The notes beneath the pieces were generated by a model. That model had not been told where the DNA came from. It saw nothing but the letters and a program-made list of their open reading frames with translations, and made no database searches. Below are positions 42,376-57,300 of a stretch of DNA of 64,000 bases, in pieces. The DNA comes from Metridium senile (lineage: Eukaryota; Cnidaria; Anthozoa; Actiniaria; Metridiidae). Position 1 is the stretch's first letter, and each line of letters starts with the position of its first letter. The translations under genes and the position numbers were made by a program. The stretch spans positions 11,181,572 to 11,245,571 of the forward strand of contig OX459108.1 of assembly GCA_949775045.1 (NCBI GenBank), read 5' to 3'.

Positions 42376-45300
42376 GTAATAGACTACTATGAAAATTATT
42401 GTTGAGAAATATACAAAAAGAGAAACATTATATTATTACTAAAGTTGGTGATCGTAGTGTTTACAGGTGTTGGTATTGTGATGTTAATTGATTTGCCTAT
42501 TGAACAGATGATTAAGTTTAAAGTACTACTACTTGTATATAAGGGGTTATAAAGAGTGGTAGTCAGCAAAAATCGAACAAAACGCGGCAAGAGTCGAAAA
42601 TTAGATTTCGGTCACATTTTAATCATAGGTAGGCCCTGATGTATGAAGAACTGCTATGTATTTAGTACTGTAAAATACCGCTTAGGTTTTCGGCTAAATT
42701 CGCTAATTTTCGACCAATAATTTAAACCAATTTTAAAAGCTTGTTGCAAGCAAACTAAATAATGTATTGTTGTTTAAAGACCTCACAATTGTTAAATAGT
42801 ATTTAAGAACGACGGTCCACTAATACCGAGCCAAATCACGAATCGGCGGCAACAGCGTTTTTTTATATTTTGCCTTGAGATAAGTATTAGTAAGTAAGTA
42901 AACCTGGTGGGTTTGATTTTTTTTTTAATTAAATTGTCGCCGAGATATAGCCAATTCAAAAACCGGTTCGGCCCAATTCGAGCCAAAGAAAGCGCGTGAT
43001 GAAAGCAGTTTTTTGACCTCTCTTTAATCTTGTCCTGCAAAGACCCAACATAATTTCCGGAATTTATATGTTGGAATATTTGTTTTTGAACTATTTTGGA
43101 ACATCTTTAATGCAGTTTTAGGCTCATGGGTAGCCTCCTCCGCAGGCATCTCTTAGGCAGAAAAAACGAAGAAAAAGAAAAAAACACTTCGCGGGCTTCC
43201 TGTTGCATATGGCAAAAATGACTGTCACCAGGCTTCGTCGTCCTCAAATTTTCAACACAGGAACCCCAAAATCACGAAAATCACTCTCGGACTCAGGAGT
43301 TGCCTGCGGAGGAGGCTAGCTCATGGGCTTACTTTCTTTTTTTTTTTGAGAGGCTCGCCAATTTCGCTATAATTTTTGACCTTGAAAACTTCATTCCGGT
43401 GCACTAGTTCAGAAAATAAATTCTATATGTGGTATACCTCAGAAACTTTTAAATCTTCGGATTCTAAAAATGTTAAGATTAATTGTTCTTAAATAATATG
43501 TAAAATTTATTCTGGGGAAATATCTACAGCGCTCCAAACAAGCGAGTGAAAATTCCAGTTTTGGTGATATTCCGACAAAGCCCTTAAAAAGTGCGTTTGG
43601 ACCCTTTCAAATTACGACAAAAATCGATGTATATTTACGTTCCAATTTACACATTTAAGTTTATCAGAACTTTAAGAGTGATTGCTTTAGATATCTCCAA
43701 AAGCTTAGAAATCTGTATTTTATTTTGTTTACTTCAGTAAAATGACTGAATTAATTTCTAATTAACATATTATAAACGAATACATTTCCAATATGGTTTG
43801 AATACGAAAAAACTTTCGTAGAAAGTAGAGAAGGTGGACACACATGTGCTATCTATGATTTTACCTGGTAACTCCAAATGCAATTATTTTAATCTTTTTC
43901 TATTTTCAATGGAAGCAATAATGCATAATTTTAAGATATCATTAGACATCGAAAAAGATATTTAAGTCTGGAAAGTAAATTTATCTTTTTCATTTTGCCA
44001 TTTTATTTTTCAATGTTGTCAAATAATGAGCTTGGGCTGCATGTGGATAAATATTGCTCTGTCTAATTGTACTCTCTTGATACTACCAAAAATTACTCAA
44101 CTGTTAAAACCGCAAAGAAACGATCGTAATTTCAGTAATTTCAGTATTAAGACTATTACTGGAAAAACAGCTGGTAATTAGATTTATTATAGAGAGAAAG
44201 TAAGAATATGTATCGAGAATTCCCATTGATTATGATCATAAATTTAAACGGGGAACGAGTAATAATGTTTTCATAAAATTCTAGTATATATGATACGTGT
44301 GATGCATGTTTTTTTATTTTTTTATTTGCTTACGTCAGTATTTCGAAAGTTATATCTAGAGCTAGAAAGCTAAATTTTTAAATCGAAACCTGCCTCAACA
44401 AATAAAACTGTGCAGCCCAAAGCTATGCCCAAAGCCGGTATGCATTTGATGAAATCATATTTTTTATGTAGGGTTGTCTATTTCATCGTCATACCAAGCG
44501 GCGGATGGTCTTGTAAGCCTGGTTCGCACTGGCGACATAAGCATAAGCATAAGCAACATACGCAGACTCAGTTGGGCTTTGCTCATTAACCGCACTTGTC
44601 TTTTCTCACACCTAGTCGAGAACTGCTTCACTGAGTCTGCGTATGTTGCTTATGCTTATGCTTATGTCGCTAGTGTGAGCCAGGCTGTAGTGATCGTTCG
44701 ACTTTTTTCGGGTGCATGGTGCCCATGATTTTTTCCAGTTCACTTTTATTGTTTTCGACTAATGATGGTAAGTCCCTTACTTTGGGATTTAAGAGCGGTG
44801 AACTATAAATGTCATCGCGGAGCTGAGATACATCGATTGATTTCAGCTTGCGGTAGAGTCCATGAGCCAAGGCCTGAAAAATTGACTTTCGTTGCACCCC
44901 CCCCCCCCCCTTGGGACCAAGTGAATTTAGTATCAAATTAAAGCTAAGGGCATGTACGTTACGGATTCACTTGTTACTTTGTTGGTAACCTGTGCGTAAG
45001 CGAGATATGACGTCATTTCCGTGCAGAGAGGGGGTGGGGAGAATTTTGACTTTTCAATTTACTTGCCATCAAAACACCCAATAAGTTGATAGTTAGTTAC
45101 CGAATATACATCAATGGTTGATAAACATGCTCAGCCAGGTTAAGTAGAACACATTTTTGATAACTATGTTGGCACTGAATGTTTCCATGGCAACCGTTTC
45201 TATGGGAATATGAGGATCTTAGAAAATACCCTATTTTGAGATATTTGTAGCGATTTTTTTCCCAAATAATCAAGATATTTAAATTTACAAAACTAATTAT

Positions 45301-48300
45301 ATTTTAGAACAAAGCAATTATTTACAATGCAAGATAAGTTGTCATATATATACACATTAAATTACAAGTGGAATAGTAGTAGGATCCGTTTTTGTGCTCA
45401 TTAAATAGTTCTGTTGTAAAAGAGATGATTGTTGGCTGAGGCATTACCTTCGAAATATCGCCCAATTTAGCAAACGTAAAACAACTAAACACCAACAAAA
45501 ATAATGAGAACTGCAAGACAGACACATTTAATGGGTTAAGAAGGGTCACGTGATCTGTCAGCATGGAAACGAGGCTGAGGCAGAATATTAGAAATATCGC
45601 CCAATTTAGCAAATGTAAAACAACTTAAGTTCAACCAAATTAATGAGAACTGCAAGACAGACACATTTAATGGGTTAAGGAGGGTCACGTGATCTTTCAG
45701 CATGGAAATTAGGCTGACACTTTCAAGTCTATTCAACATGCCGTCATTGTTACATTATAAGAAACAGCCAAACACCCAAAATGTTGATATAAATAATGCA
45801 AATATAACACAATGATTGGGTTGCAGATTGTCATGTGATCCATCAGCATGAAATAATAATAAACTTTATTTCTATAGCGTCTATACCACTACTTGTTCTG
45901 GGCGCTTTACAAAACTAAGATATATATATTATAAAATACAATTAAGAGTGAATGGTCTGATCCCAGGTGTAATCGATGTAGATGAGGCATGATCGTCCGG
46001 GGTGGTGTAGTCTTGAGAAAGACTGATGGTGTTGATGTCTGACGTTTCGACAACCTGAGCGGAAGTCATCTTCAGAGTAAAGAAAATGAAAAGACAGCGG
46101 TGTTATTTATGTGTCTGGTTCGTCGGTAATGTTGTTGTTGATGCGTGGGTAGGTGTTAGTCATTGTGTTAGCGGAAAGCTTGAAGTCGTTAATGAGTCTA
46201 TTGTAGGAAGCCGGTAGTGTTATGCAACGGTTAAGTGGCTTTTGTTCTAAGCCGGTGTACCAGCTTTCAAGTAGTCGGCGTTGGTGATAGTTGGTGCAAT
46301 GGGTAATGGAGGCGGCAGAGTCCCAGTTAATGGAGTGGCCAGTATGTTTGTGATGTTCCGCAATGTGGTTGTTAGGGTCTTTGTTTTTCGTGGCACGTTT
46401 ATGTTCAGTTAGTCTCGTGTTCAAATACAATTATCAATAATTTACAATGCTAAGAATAATGAAATGAATAGTCTAAATTAATTATAAAAGAAGGCAAATA
46501 TACTTAAAATATATATATATACAGCTAAAAATGTAGATAATTTATATACATGAATACATAACTGATAAAAATATAAACTTAAAAATATGATTGCTTAAAT
46601 AAATATGTTTTTAAGTTCTTTTTGAATTAAATTAAAGATACAGTGTTTTTTAAAGATTCTGGTAGCTTGTTCCATAAAGTTGGTCCTGCTACACAGAAAC
46701 TTCGGTCCCATATGTTTTCAGTTTCGATCCCGCGACCTGTAGTAACTTATTTGTACACGAACGCAAAGAATAGGAACTATTCCGAAAGTTTAACATATTG
46801 CATATATCACTTGGCGATACTCCAGTAATAACCTTATATACTAGTAATACAATTTTATAAATAATACGGTATTCAACAGGTAACCAGTGTAAGTCAAGTA
46901 AGCAAGATGTTATGTGATCATATTTCTTAGTGAATGTTACGATACGTGCTGCTCTGTTCTGAACTAGCTGTAAGCGGTTCAAAAGAACTTTAGGCAGTCC
47001 GTAAAGGATAGCGTTGCAATAATCCAAGTTAGTAGTAACAAAAGCGTGGATAATAGCTTCAGTGGATTCATGGTCCAGGTAGGTTCTGATCTTAGTAATG
47101 TTGTTTAGATGGAAATGACAAGTCTTGCAGATTTTCCTTATATGATATTCCATGGTAACGCCTGGATCAAATATGACTCCAAGATTGCGGACTGAAAACG
47201 ACGGTGGAATTGTTTTGCCGAAACGTTGAGACAGTCGATTTAAAAGTATTTCATGGGACACAGTGTCAAACGCAGCAGACAAGTCCATTATAAGTACAAT
47301 AATATTATTATTATAATATTATCAATAGAATGAAGAATGTCATCGTGGAACTTGACAATAGCAGTTTCGGTGGAATGAAGCACTTTGTAGGCAGACTGAA
47401 GGGGCTCGTGGAGACTATGTTTCGTCAGATAGTTGCTCAACTGGAGAGCAACACACTTCTCGATAAATTTAAACACTACTTTTAAGTTAGAGATTGGCCT
47501 GGAATTATTAAACTGCGTAAAATCTGCGCCAGGTTTCTTGAGTAAAGGTGACAACACTGCGGATTTCAAACCTGCAGGGATATTAGCTTTCCCGCAGAGA
47601 CATGTTAACGATGTTAGGGGCTCTATTTAAACTAGCTATGCTAAACTAGATACCCTGGATAAATATTGATCACAGGGACCCCTAATCAATCAAAAATTAT
47701 GGGTAAAATAGATGAAAAACGCGCGCGCATGCAATTGTTCATCGCTTGGGCTTCCTGTGTCGACTACTGCTCGTTATATCTGTTGACCTTCCTGTGGCAG
47801 CCGTTGCTTGGTAACTTGTCCACCCCTTGTGATAATATATATGTGACAAGGGATGAAACTCCCATTACGAATTTCTATAAAACCGCTTATTTCAAGTGGA
47901 AAAATTGCTTCTAGTGGATATAAAACGACACATACATGTTGAAAGAGGGAAAAACATACCATTTATTAACTTTTTATAAAATACATTTCATGAAAACATT
48001 TTTTTTTTTTTCGAAATATCAATTTTACGAACTGCAGTGCAACGTGGAGGTACCGGAAGTCAGGTTTTAGATAGTGAAACATTATCAAATGTCTTCACAA
48101 CTATTTCGGAAAGGTGACTTTGCTCCAGCGGTGTGTCGGATTTAGCAAGACTTACCGTTTGATGTCTTCAAAGTTGTTTATATTGTCCATCGGACATCAT
48201 CTTGTTCACATTTGGCAGAAAAAAATAATCACTTCCGGTACCTCCACGTTGCACTGCACATATTTTGAGTATTTGATAGTTTCATCCCTTGTCACATATT

Positions 48301-51300
48301 ACTAAACTAGAGAGATTTGCGGAGAAAAGCTACGCGAGAAAAGTTTTTGAATTTTGCCATTCGTCAGCCATTCGTCACCAAGCAACGGCGGCCACCAGAT
48401 ATCACGAGCAGTAGTCGATCCACAGGAAGCCCAAGCGAAGAACAATTGCATGCGCGCGCGTTTTTCGTCTATTTTATTAATTATTGATTGATTAGGGGTC
48501 CCTGTGTATTGATTAAAATAAAAAAATAAAAAAATAAATTAGTAATAGTTGGTAACAACACGTCGACACACGGTTTAACAATGGAAGATGGCAACGGATC
48601 CAAAACATAGGACTTAGAAAAAGATGATGTAGTCAGTTCCCTAACATCCTCTAGTGTCATCCCAGTAAAAGTAGAAAGTACAGTCGAACACACAACAGAT
48701 GTATCATAAGAAACACAGTCATCAGAATCAAAAACGAGGCTGAATGGAATATATCAATCATTACGGACCATGTCGAAAAATTACATTGATATAAAGATGA
48801 GAAGGCACAGTATGTAAGACTTTAGCACAACAAAATGTCCCTTTTCAGTTGAGCTTGAAAGCTACTGATGGAATCTCCTGGTTAAGTGATTCCATGTCAC
48901 GAGTTGATGTGGACTGGGAGCATTTTCGCATAATTTGTATTGTTTAAGATCGGTACATACATGCTTCTATATACAGTTAGTTTCCTCCGCGCAACGACTT
49001 CATCAATATCAGAATATTAAGCAGTAAGTGATCAGTAATGGAGATGTGGACTTTCAGCTTTTAGTCGTCACACCATACACTAAACATTAAGGGAGAGTAG
49101 TTATCATATGCCTTGTGCATCAATATATCTAAAGCACAAGCTGTCACCTGATGAGCGTGTCGCGTGTGCGACTCATACGAGGCCTTTATCACATCCACTG
49201 CTGTCGAGCCAGTTTCTTGGAGACCCCTTAAAGAACTCTCTTTGGTTGAAGACTTTCATGGAATGTTGCCAATGAGATACCCAAGATGTCCTTTGTAATA
49301 TTTGGTTGAGGTGATAGATCTCTAACGCTACCCAGCCACTTGTATTTCAAAGGGCATTCTAAACAGTCATATTCACAAATGGGATGGGTAGGCAAGTGGT
49401 TCCGTCTCAGGAAAATGTCAGGCTGTACAGAAGTGTACGAATCCGGGAGAGGGCTAGACGTTGTCTGTTTTGATGCTGGTCAATAGTATTTCGTTCTTTG
49501 CCAGGTGCGTCAATACTTTGGTGCTGAAATATCGGTATCCCTTTTCCATGAAATGCATCATGGGCTGTTGTAGAAATAGGGTTGTGCTCGATATTGTATA
49601 TCTCTGTTGAATAAACACCTTTTTATTTAGTGTGGACGGTCAAACAACTCCTTGAAATTCATAGCCTGCGTTGACATTTTTATATGAATATAAAATGGAC
49701 AATGCCAGTTTGTAAACCCCATCAACAAGGGCTATCATTTCTGGTTTCAGCATATGTCATTAAACCATAGTATACCGGGAGTAGTGGTTCACCGTGAGCG
49801 GAGAGATAGAGCAGATTAATTTTGTATGTCTATGAAAAGCTCACTGCAAAAACGCGGTCAAGGCACGTGCGACAAGGCAAGCGCGCGGCACTGAGCTTTT
49901 AACAGTCATACGGCAATTCTTCAAAATGTCAAGGGCAATGCATGCACGCAGCACTGAACATTTTACAGTCATACGGCAATTCTAGAAACATCAAGGCCAC
50001 GGCAAGGCACGCACATGGCACTGAACTTTTTACAGTCATACGGCAATTCTAGAAACATCAAGGTCACGGCAAGGCATACACGCAGCACTGAACTTTTTAC
50101 AGTCATATAATTTCTGCTCTAAAGAGAGATGCGTGTCTTGCTACTTCAGCGTCGTTTAGTTTAATTGTAAATTGTTAGTTGGGATATACTGAGACTAGTT
50201 TACGTTTGGTTTGATGTTTGGTTGTTTTACATGTTTTAAGCCCCAGTCAAACGTAGATGCAAGTCCCTGCACGGACTTGCGTCGACTTGCAGGTACTTGC
50301 ATCAAATTTGATCTGGTTCAAATTCAAGTGCAAGTCGATGCAAGTTTATGCAAGTGTTTTCGTAAGTCATGTGACCATATGAGCCATCATATTTGTGCAA
50401 ATTGCAATTTACGCACGGTTTGGGACTAGGATTAACTAGATCAACTCAGGCTTGCGTCAACTTACATCCACCATGTGACCGGCGCACGCAAGTCAGAACT
50501 TGCAGGGACTTGCATCTACGTTTGACCAGGGCTTTAAATTGGACTACATTTCAAATATTCTGCCTCAGCCTCGTTTCCAAGCTGACAGATCACGTGACCC
50601 TCCTTACCCCATTAAATGTGTCTGTCTTGCAGTTCTCATTATTTTTGTTGGTGTTTAGTTGTTTTACGTTTGCTAAATTGGGCGATATATCATCTCTTTT
50701 ACAACTTAACTATTTAATGAGCACAAAAACGGATCCTACTAGCTGCAATACCACTTGTAATTTAATTTGTATATATATGACAACTTATCTTGCATTGTAA
50801 ATAATTGCTTTGTTCTAAAATATAAGTTTTGTAAATTTAAATATCTTGATTATTTGGGGGGAAAATCGCTACAAATATCTCAAAATAGGGTGTTTTCTAA
50901 GATCCTCATATTCCCATAGAAACGGTTGCCATGGAAACATTCAGTTCTAACATAGTTATTAAAAATGTGTTCTACTTAACCTGGCTGAGCATGTTTATCA
51001 ACCATTGATGTATATTCGGTAACTAACTATCAACTTATTGGGTGTTTTGATGGCAAGTAAATTGAAAAGTCAAAATTCTCCCCACCCCCTCTCTGCACGG
51101 AAATGACGTCATATCTCGCTTACGCAAAGGTTACCAACAAAGTAACAAGTGAATCCGTAAAGTACAGGCCCTTAGCTTTAATTTGATACTAAATTCACTT
51201 GGTCCCAAGGGGGGTGCAACGAAAGTCAATTTTTGGGAACAATTGAGGATTCAGCTCATGGACTAAGAAGATTTGCTTTCTCTCCAAATTAGGTTTGGGC

Positions 51301-54300
51301 AAAGAGAGACTGCATTTAACTAGGTAATGGTCAGAGATACCAGGATTACTTATCTTGAGATTGCTGGTGATTTTTTCATCCGCTCTGCTGATAATTAAAT
51401 CAGTATGACCTTTTTGTTAGTAGATCAGACTAATTTGCATGCTGCACTAGATTGAATAATGACTCCAAAAGCTGACTAAATCGTGTGGCCACAGGATCAC
51501 CTACATCATCAACGTGAAAGTTAAAATCACCAACTAGTATAAGCAATCCAGGTGCTGTTGCAAGATTTTCAAGGAGAAGTGGAAATTCATCAAAAAAACG
51601 CAGTAATTGAGGACTGATTAGAGCTTGAGGGAGGTGGACGGTATATGATAACAAGACGAGTGTTTCATTAATAGATCAGTGAATTCAAAAGATTTGAATA
51701 TTCTCTTGATGGAAGATTGACTGTTAAACTTAAGAAGATTCTTGTAAAGGAGTGCCACACCCCCACCCCTCCGATCGACCTCTTGGTACATTGAATAGTT
51801 GGTAGCCAGTGGGACAAACATCACGAATAACATGGACATCCTGAACTTAGCCAGGTTTCGGTTATGGCTAATACGTCAATGTCATTATCGACAACATGAT
51901 CCTTTACCAGCAATGATTAACTAGTGACGTAGTTTGGTTTATAACTTGAACTGATTCTACTTATAAACCAAACTCAAGTCTCTAGTAAAACAGTTAGTTC
52001 GGTTCTGTTCTCTGTTGGGTTAACGTTCTGTGGCAATTATTAAAGATGTCGAGTCCTAAGTCAGACATGCATGCTCAGCAAATGTTTGCAGCAATAACCC
52101 ATTTCTCTTAATATTTTAAGCAATTATTCTTACATGCCATTTGTTTCAAAGGACAAAAGGCTTGTCCGCGTGGCTGGACCTATCACCAAGGTTCCTGCTA
52201 CAAGACAAGAACCACATCCATGACGTGGAAAGATGCCCGCAAAGATTGCTTGTCCATTGGAGGTGACTTGGCTACCATTAAATCATCGCAGGAGAACAGT
52301 TTCGTGGCAAAGTTAGCAAAGTCACAGTCAAAGGCTTTGTACCTATGGCTTGGTTTGAAACGAGGTTAGTGAAAACCACATTGAATTGGCAAAATTTATA
52401 TAACCCTTTAGGGAGCGGTCATTAATTATTGGGGGGGGGGGGACGTATTGGGAAGGGGGGAGCCGGCAAGTTTAGGGAGGGGGGAATAAGATTTTTGGGG
52501 CTTTGGTTTGGGGAGGGCCAAAAAAAGTATTGGGCTGACATTTAAGGGGAAGGTCATTGTGGGGGCTTGGATTTGGTGAGAAACAAGAATTTTTGTGATG
52601 TTTTAGACATTTTTAGAAGTGTTCTCCCCAGTAATTTGTCGGATTCCCAACCTCAGTCTCATGTCTAATGTTCTTTCTTTAGGGTTTAGGATATAGTATA
52701 TATATATAAAGTTTAGCTGTACCTGCATATAGGCAGATTTTGAGCAGTCCATAGGACCATATCTAGAACTCTTTATTTAAGGCTCTTGAGTAAAACCCAT
52801 CAGCTGATAGTCTCTGAGCTTTTAGTGCTCTGTCTTCTAGTGTTTTGTTAGGTTTCCCTTTCTTGGTATATTTGTCTACGTTGAAAAGAAGCTGTTTGGT
52901 TGTATTACGGTTTGTTCGTCTGCTGATATGTGCTAGATATCTTGCTTGTAGTATATCTGTAAATTCAGTTATTGAAGTGGTTTTGCAGATGCGGAAGAGA
53001 TCGGAGTTAGAGTATCAATATCGATAACAAGGTTCAACATCTACACTGTCTTTGTCTGTGATGTCATTATTATTGAAATTACTAGTTTTAATCGAGAAAG
53101 AATCACTTAAGTTTACATAACTTATCAAAACAAGAACGAGAAACTTAACACGAGGGATCTGACATGAAATCGAGGTTACATAAAATATTATGAAATCTAC
53201 ATGTTTTTAAAAACAACAATGCATTTTTAACACTCCTTCTCATTGTCTCTTTTTAAAAAAATGTTTGTTATTGCTTTAAGGCTTCTGTACAACTCCAGCT
53301 AATTTTCTAAGTTTAACAAATTGTCCTTTGTGAAGTCCTTTTGTTAAAATATCAGCAATCATGTCATTGGTTGGACAGTATGTAATGTTTACAGTGTTCT
53401 TATCAACTTGATCTCTAATGAAGTGATACTTGATATCAACATGCTTGGCCCTTCCGTGGTAATTTGGGTTCTTTGTCATGTTGATTGCTGCTTGGTTGTC
53501 TTCATACATTGTTATAGGTGTTTTGGTATCTTCTTTCATGTCTAGAAGCAACTGTTTTATCCACAATGCCTCTTGTACAGCTGATGACAGAGCTATATAC
53601 TCAGCTTCAGCAGTTGACAATGCAACACAAGGTTGCTTTTTGCTTCGCCAGCTTATAGCACCACCACACATCTGAAATAGGTAACCAGATGTTGACTTTC
53701 TGTCATTCACATCACCTGCCCAGTCAGCATCTGAAAATCCAACACATTCAGATTCCATTTCATTAGTGAAAAACACACCATATTTCACAGTTCCTTTGAG
53801 ATAACGTAGTATCCTTTTGACAGCAGTCCAGTGTTCACTAGTTGGATTAGAACAGTATCTAGCTACATTGCTAACCGCAAAAGCAATGTCAGGACGTGTA
53901 GCAGATGACAAGTATAACAAACTTCCAACAGCTGACTGATAGTCTGACTGGTTATGAGGGACATTATCAGCATCAGCATTAGTTAGCTTCGAGTTGGCAT
54001 CGACTGGGGTACTTACAGGTTTGCAATCTTCCATCCCAAATTTCTTTAGAATGTTTTCAGTGTAAGTAGGTTGACCAATCCATACCTTGCCATCTTCCTG
54101 GATTACTTGTATTCCAAGGAAGTACTTTAGCTCACCCATATCCTTTACTTCAAATCTCTCAGATATGTTTTGCTTGACTTCAGTAATTTTCTCATCAGAT
54201 GGACCTGCAAGAACAATATCATCTACATACACAGCTACAATTAAAGTATCAGCATCCTTTTCAGAAACATAAATACATGGGTCACTTGGAGTTTGAACAA

Positions 54301-57300
54301 GTCCCATAGTCTTCAAGTGTTCATCAAGTGTATAATTCCAGCATCTGGGTGATTGCTTCAGTCCATAAAGACTCTTGTTTAATTTACACACTAGATGCTC
54401 CTTCCCTTTAACAGCAAATCCTTCTGGTTGTTTTATGTAAACTTCTTCTTCTAAGTCACCATTTAGAAAAGCTGTAGTTACATCCATTTGGTGCAGTTTT
54501 AGCCCTTGCTTAACAGACATTGCAGCTACAGTTCTCAGAGATTCAAATCGTACAACAGGACTAAATGTCTCATCATAATCAACTCCATACCTCTGTGAGT
54601 AGCCTTGTGCGACTAGTCTGGCCTTAAGCCTCTCCATTGAACCATCAGCATTATACTTCACACGAAATACCCACTTACTTCCAATTGCCTTACGACCTTC
54701 TGGCAATTCAGTGAGATTCCAGACATAATGTTTATGGAGAGAGTCCATTTCTTGCTGCATAGCCTTATGCCACTGATCAGCATCAGGACCATTTAAAGCT
54801 TCACTCACAGTGGTTGGCTCCACAAGTGCGTCACTTGCTAATGTCACCCACTCACCCAGACGATTAGGTGGTCGTCGTTCACGTGATGACTGTCTCATAT
54901 CGCTTTGACCTTCATTCACATATGTATCAGCTACATCATCGCTTACATCGTCATCAATTGACAGTTCAACATCAACAAACTTGTTGACAGTTTCATCAGG
55001 TTCATCATTCTGAAGAATTCCAAACTCATTCTCATTAAACGTTACGTCACGGCTGTAGATCACACGCTGTCGCTCTACATCAAACAGACGATATCCTTTG
55101 ATCTCAGTTCCATATCCAAGAAATACACACTTTCTGGCCTTTGGATCAAGTTTCTTTCTTTCATCCTTAGGAATATGTGCATACGCAGTGCAACCGAAGC
55201 ACTTCAGATTTGACACATCAGGCTTTAAACCGGTCCAGGCTTCATAGGGAGTTTGACCATCAAGTGCTCTCGTAGGACTTCGGTTATGCAAGTAGACTGA
55301 AGTATTTAGTGCTTCAACCCAGAATTTCTGAGGTAGCTTAGCATGAACCAGCATTGATCTCACTGATTCAACTAATGTCCGATTGAGACGTTCTGCCACT
55401 CCATTTTGTTGAGGTGTATATGGTACTGTAGTCTGATGAACCACTCCTTCTGACTTCAGGAAGTTATCAAAATCTGTTGATACATACTCGCCTCCATTGT
55501 CTGACCTTAGAACTTTCAGTGTGTAGTCGCTTGATTTCTCTACTAGTGCTTTCCATTCTTTAAACTTTTGAAAGGCTTCATCCTTTTTCTTCAATGTATA
55601 AACCCACACATAGCGAGTTTTATCATCAGTCAGTGTCATAAAATATTCTGCACTTCCTGCTGACTTTGGAGTGATCTTTCCACATAGGTCACTATGCACT
55701 AGACCAAGGGGCTCAGTTGCTCTCTTTGCACCAGAAGTTGGAAAGGAACAGCGGTGTAACTTTCCTTGCACACAAGCTTCACAAAAATCAATATTCTTCT
55801 TGGGATCAAAATCAAAGCCAGTCACTAGAGATTCGTTTGCTAGCTTTTTCAGATTTTGAACACCCAAGTGTCCATATCTCTTGTGCCATAGCATTTCCTT
55901 TGACGTGTCTGACTTAGTAGTCATGGCATTTGACAGTTCCACTTCCCGACGATACTTTAGATGAAACAAGTCTCCTATTTTCTTTCCAACAGCAATAGTC
56001 TCTCCATCAGGACGAACAATCATGCATTCACTGTCGTCAAAACTGACCTTTAAACCAGCACCGGTAGCTTTTGGTACACTTAGTAGACTATAGCTGAGTT
56101 TTGGAACAAAAAGCACATCTTGTAGATAGCAACGTTTTTCTTTTTCATCTGACAGAACAGTGTACAAGATCACTGTACCACGAGCAGTAGCATTAAGTAC
56201 TTTTCCATCTCCAAGTTGAACTTCTACGGGCTTGGACAGTTCGACAATGTTCCTCATCAAAGTTCGGTCGTGTGTCATGTGACACGTCGCTCCCGAATCA
56301 ATGATCCACACGTTATTACTGCAAGCACTTGCTGCTAAGGCCTGTGTCACAAGTCCCAGGCTCTCAGATTCAGAGTCAGCTGCAACAACATTAGCTTTGT
56401 GCTTTAATGATTTAGATTCTTGCTTACTTTGCTGCTCCTTCTCATTTTCCTTCTTGAGACTCCAGCAATTACGCTTTAAGTGGCCAGGCTTTCCACAATG
56501 GTGACACTTCGGACGATCTTTCGTCTTCTTTCCCAGCATGACTTTCTCAGTGGACGTTTCAACAGTCCCACGTTCCTTCAGCTTGTTCTCTTCGTGGAGC
56601 AAACGTTCAGTTACTATTTCCATGCTTGGTACTTCAGTATTCGCCTCCAAAGCAGTTACCAGCATATCAAATTTATCTGGTAGACTCGCAAGTAATGTTA
56701 CGACTTTATCTTCGTCCTCCATGGGAGCACCGATAACTGCCAGCTCATTGAAGATCTCTGTTATTGCTTTTACATGACTCTTCACCGAGTCCTCTTCTTT
56801 AAGGCGCAAATTGTTCAATTTCCTTCTTAAAGAAAGCTTATTGGCCCAAGTTTTCTTCTGAAATTGTTCAGACAGCTTGTTCCAAACGACCACAGGATCC
56901 TCCGGGTCTCCCAACAAGTATAGTAATGAGGTATTTACGGAAAGCACGATGGTCGCCAATGCCCTATTTCGTCTGACTACGAACTTTGCAAATTTATCGG
57001 CTTCCGTCTCAGGTGGTGACACTTCAGTTCCACTTACTATGCCCCACAAGTTTTCTTTAATCAGGGCCATTCTGCACTGAACTTTCCAGGTGACATAGTT
57101 CGAACCATCGAGAGGAACAACGGCGACTTGGCTCCTCACAGCGTAGTCCGCCATCTTGTTTATACCAATACAACTTTAGATCTGCTTTCTCGACAACAAT
57201 TCCCAGTTTCTTCACAGTTTTTCTTCGTAAGAATCTTCTACGAACTTAAACTGACGCAGTGGGAGGATGCTAGGCCCATAACCTATTGAAATTACTAGTT

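Larger units (their letters stand above)
44846..51262. mobile_element. 6.4-kb unit with long terminal inverted repeats, inserted in a LINE
   Basis: Arms 44846-45588 and about 50549-51262 are inverted copies (about 95% alike by eye) beginning AGTCCATGAGC and sharing GGTCCCAAGGGGG, CACGTGAC and TGGTTGATAAACATGCTC motifs. They split the LINE between endonuclease and linker. Inside are LINE RT pieces, a Penelope-like piece, a 7-bp-TSD element and unidentified sequence; no transposase is recognised. It may be a foldback-type transposon or the result of an inverted rearrangement. Confidence 0.6.

Noticed and set aside
45322..50800. Similar hydrophobic frames at 45322-45739 (minus) and 50393-50800 (plus), suggesting a membrane protein family
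   Set aside because: They lie in the inverted arms of the 6.4-kb unit, so similarity reflects the repeat. No start context or splice support.
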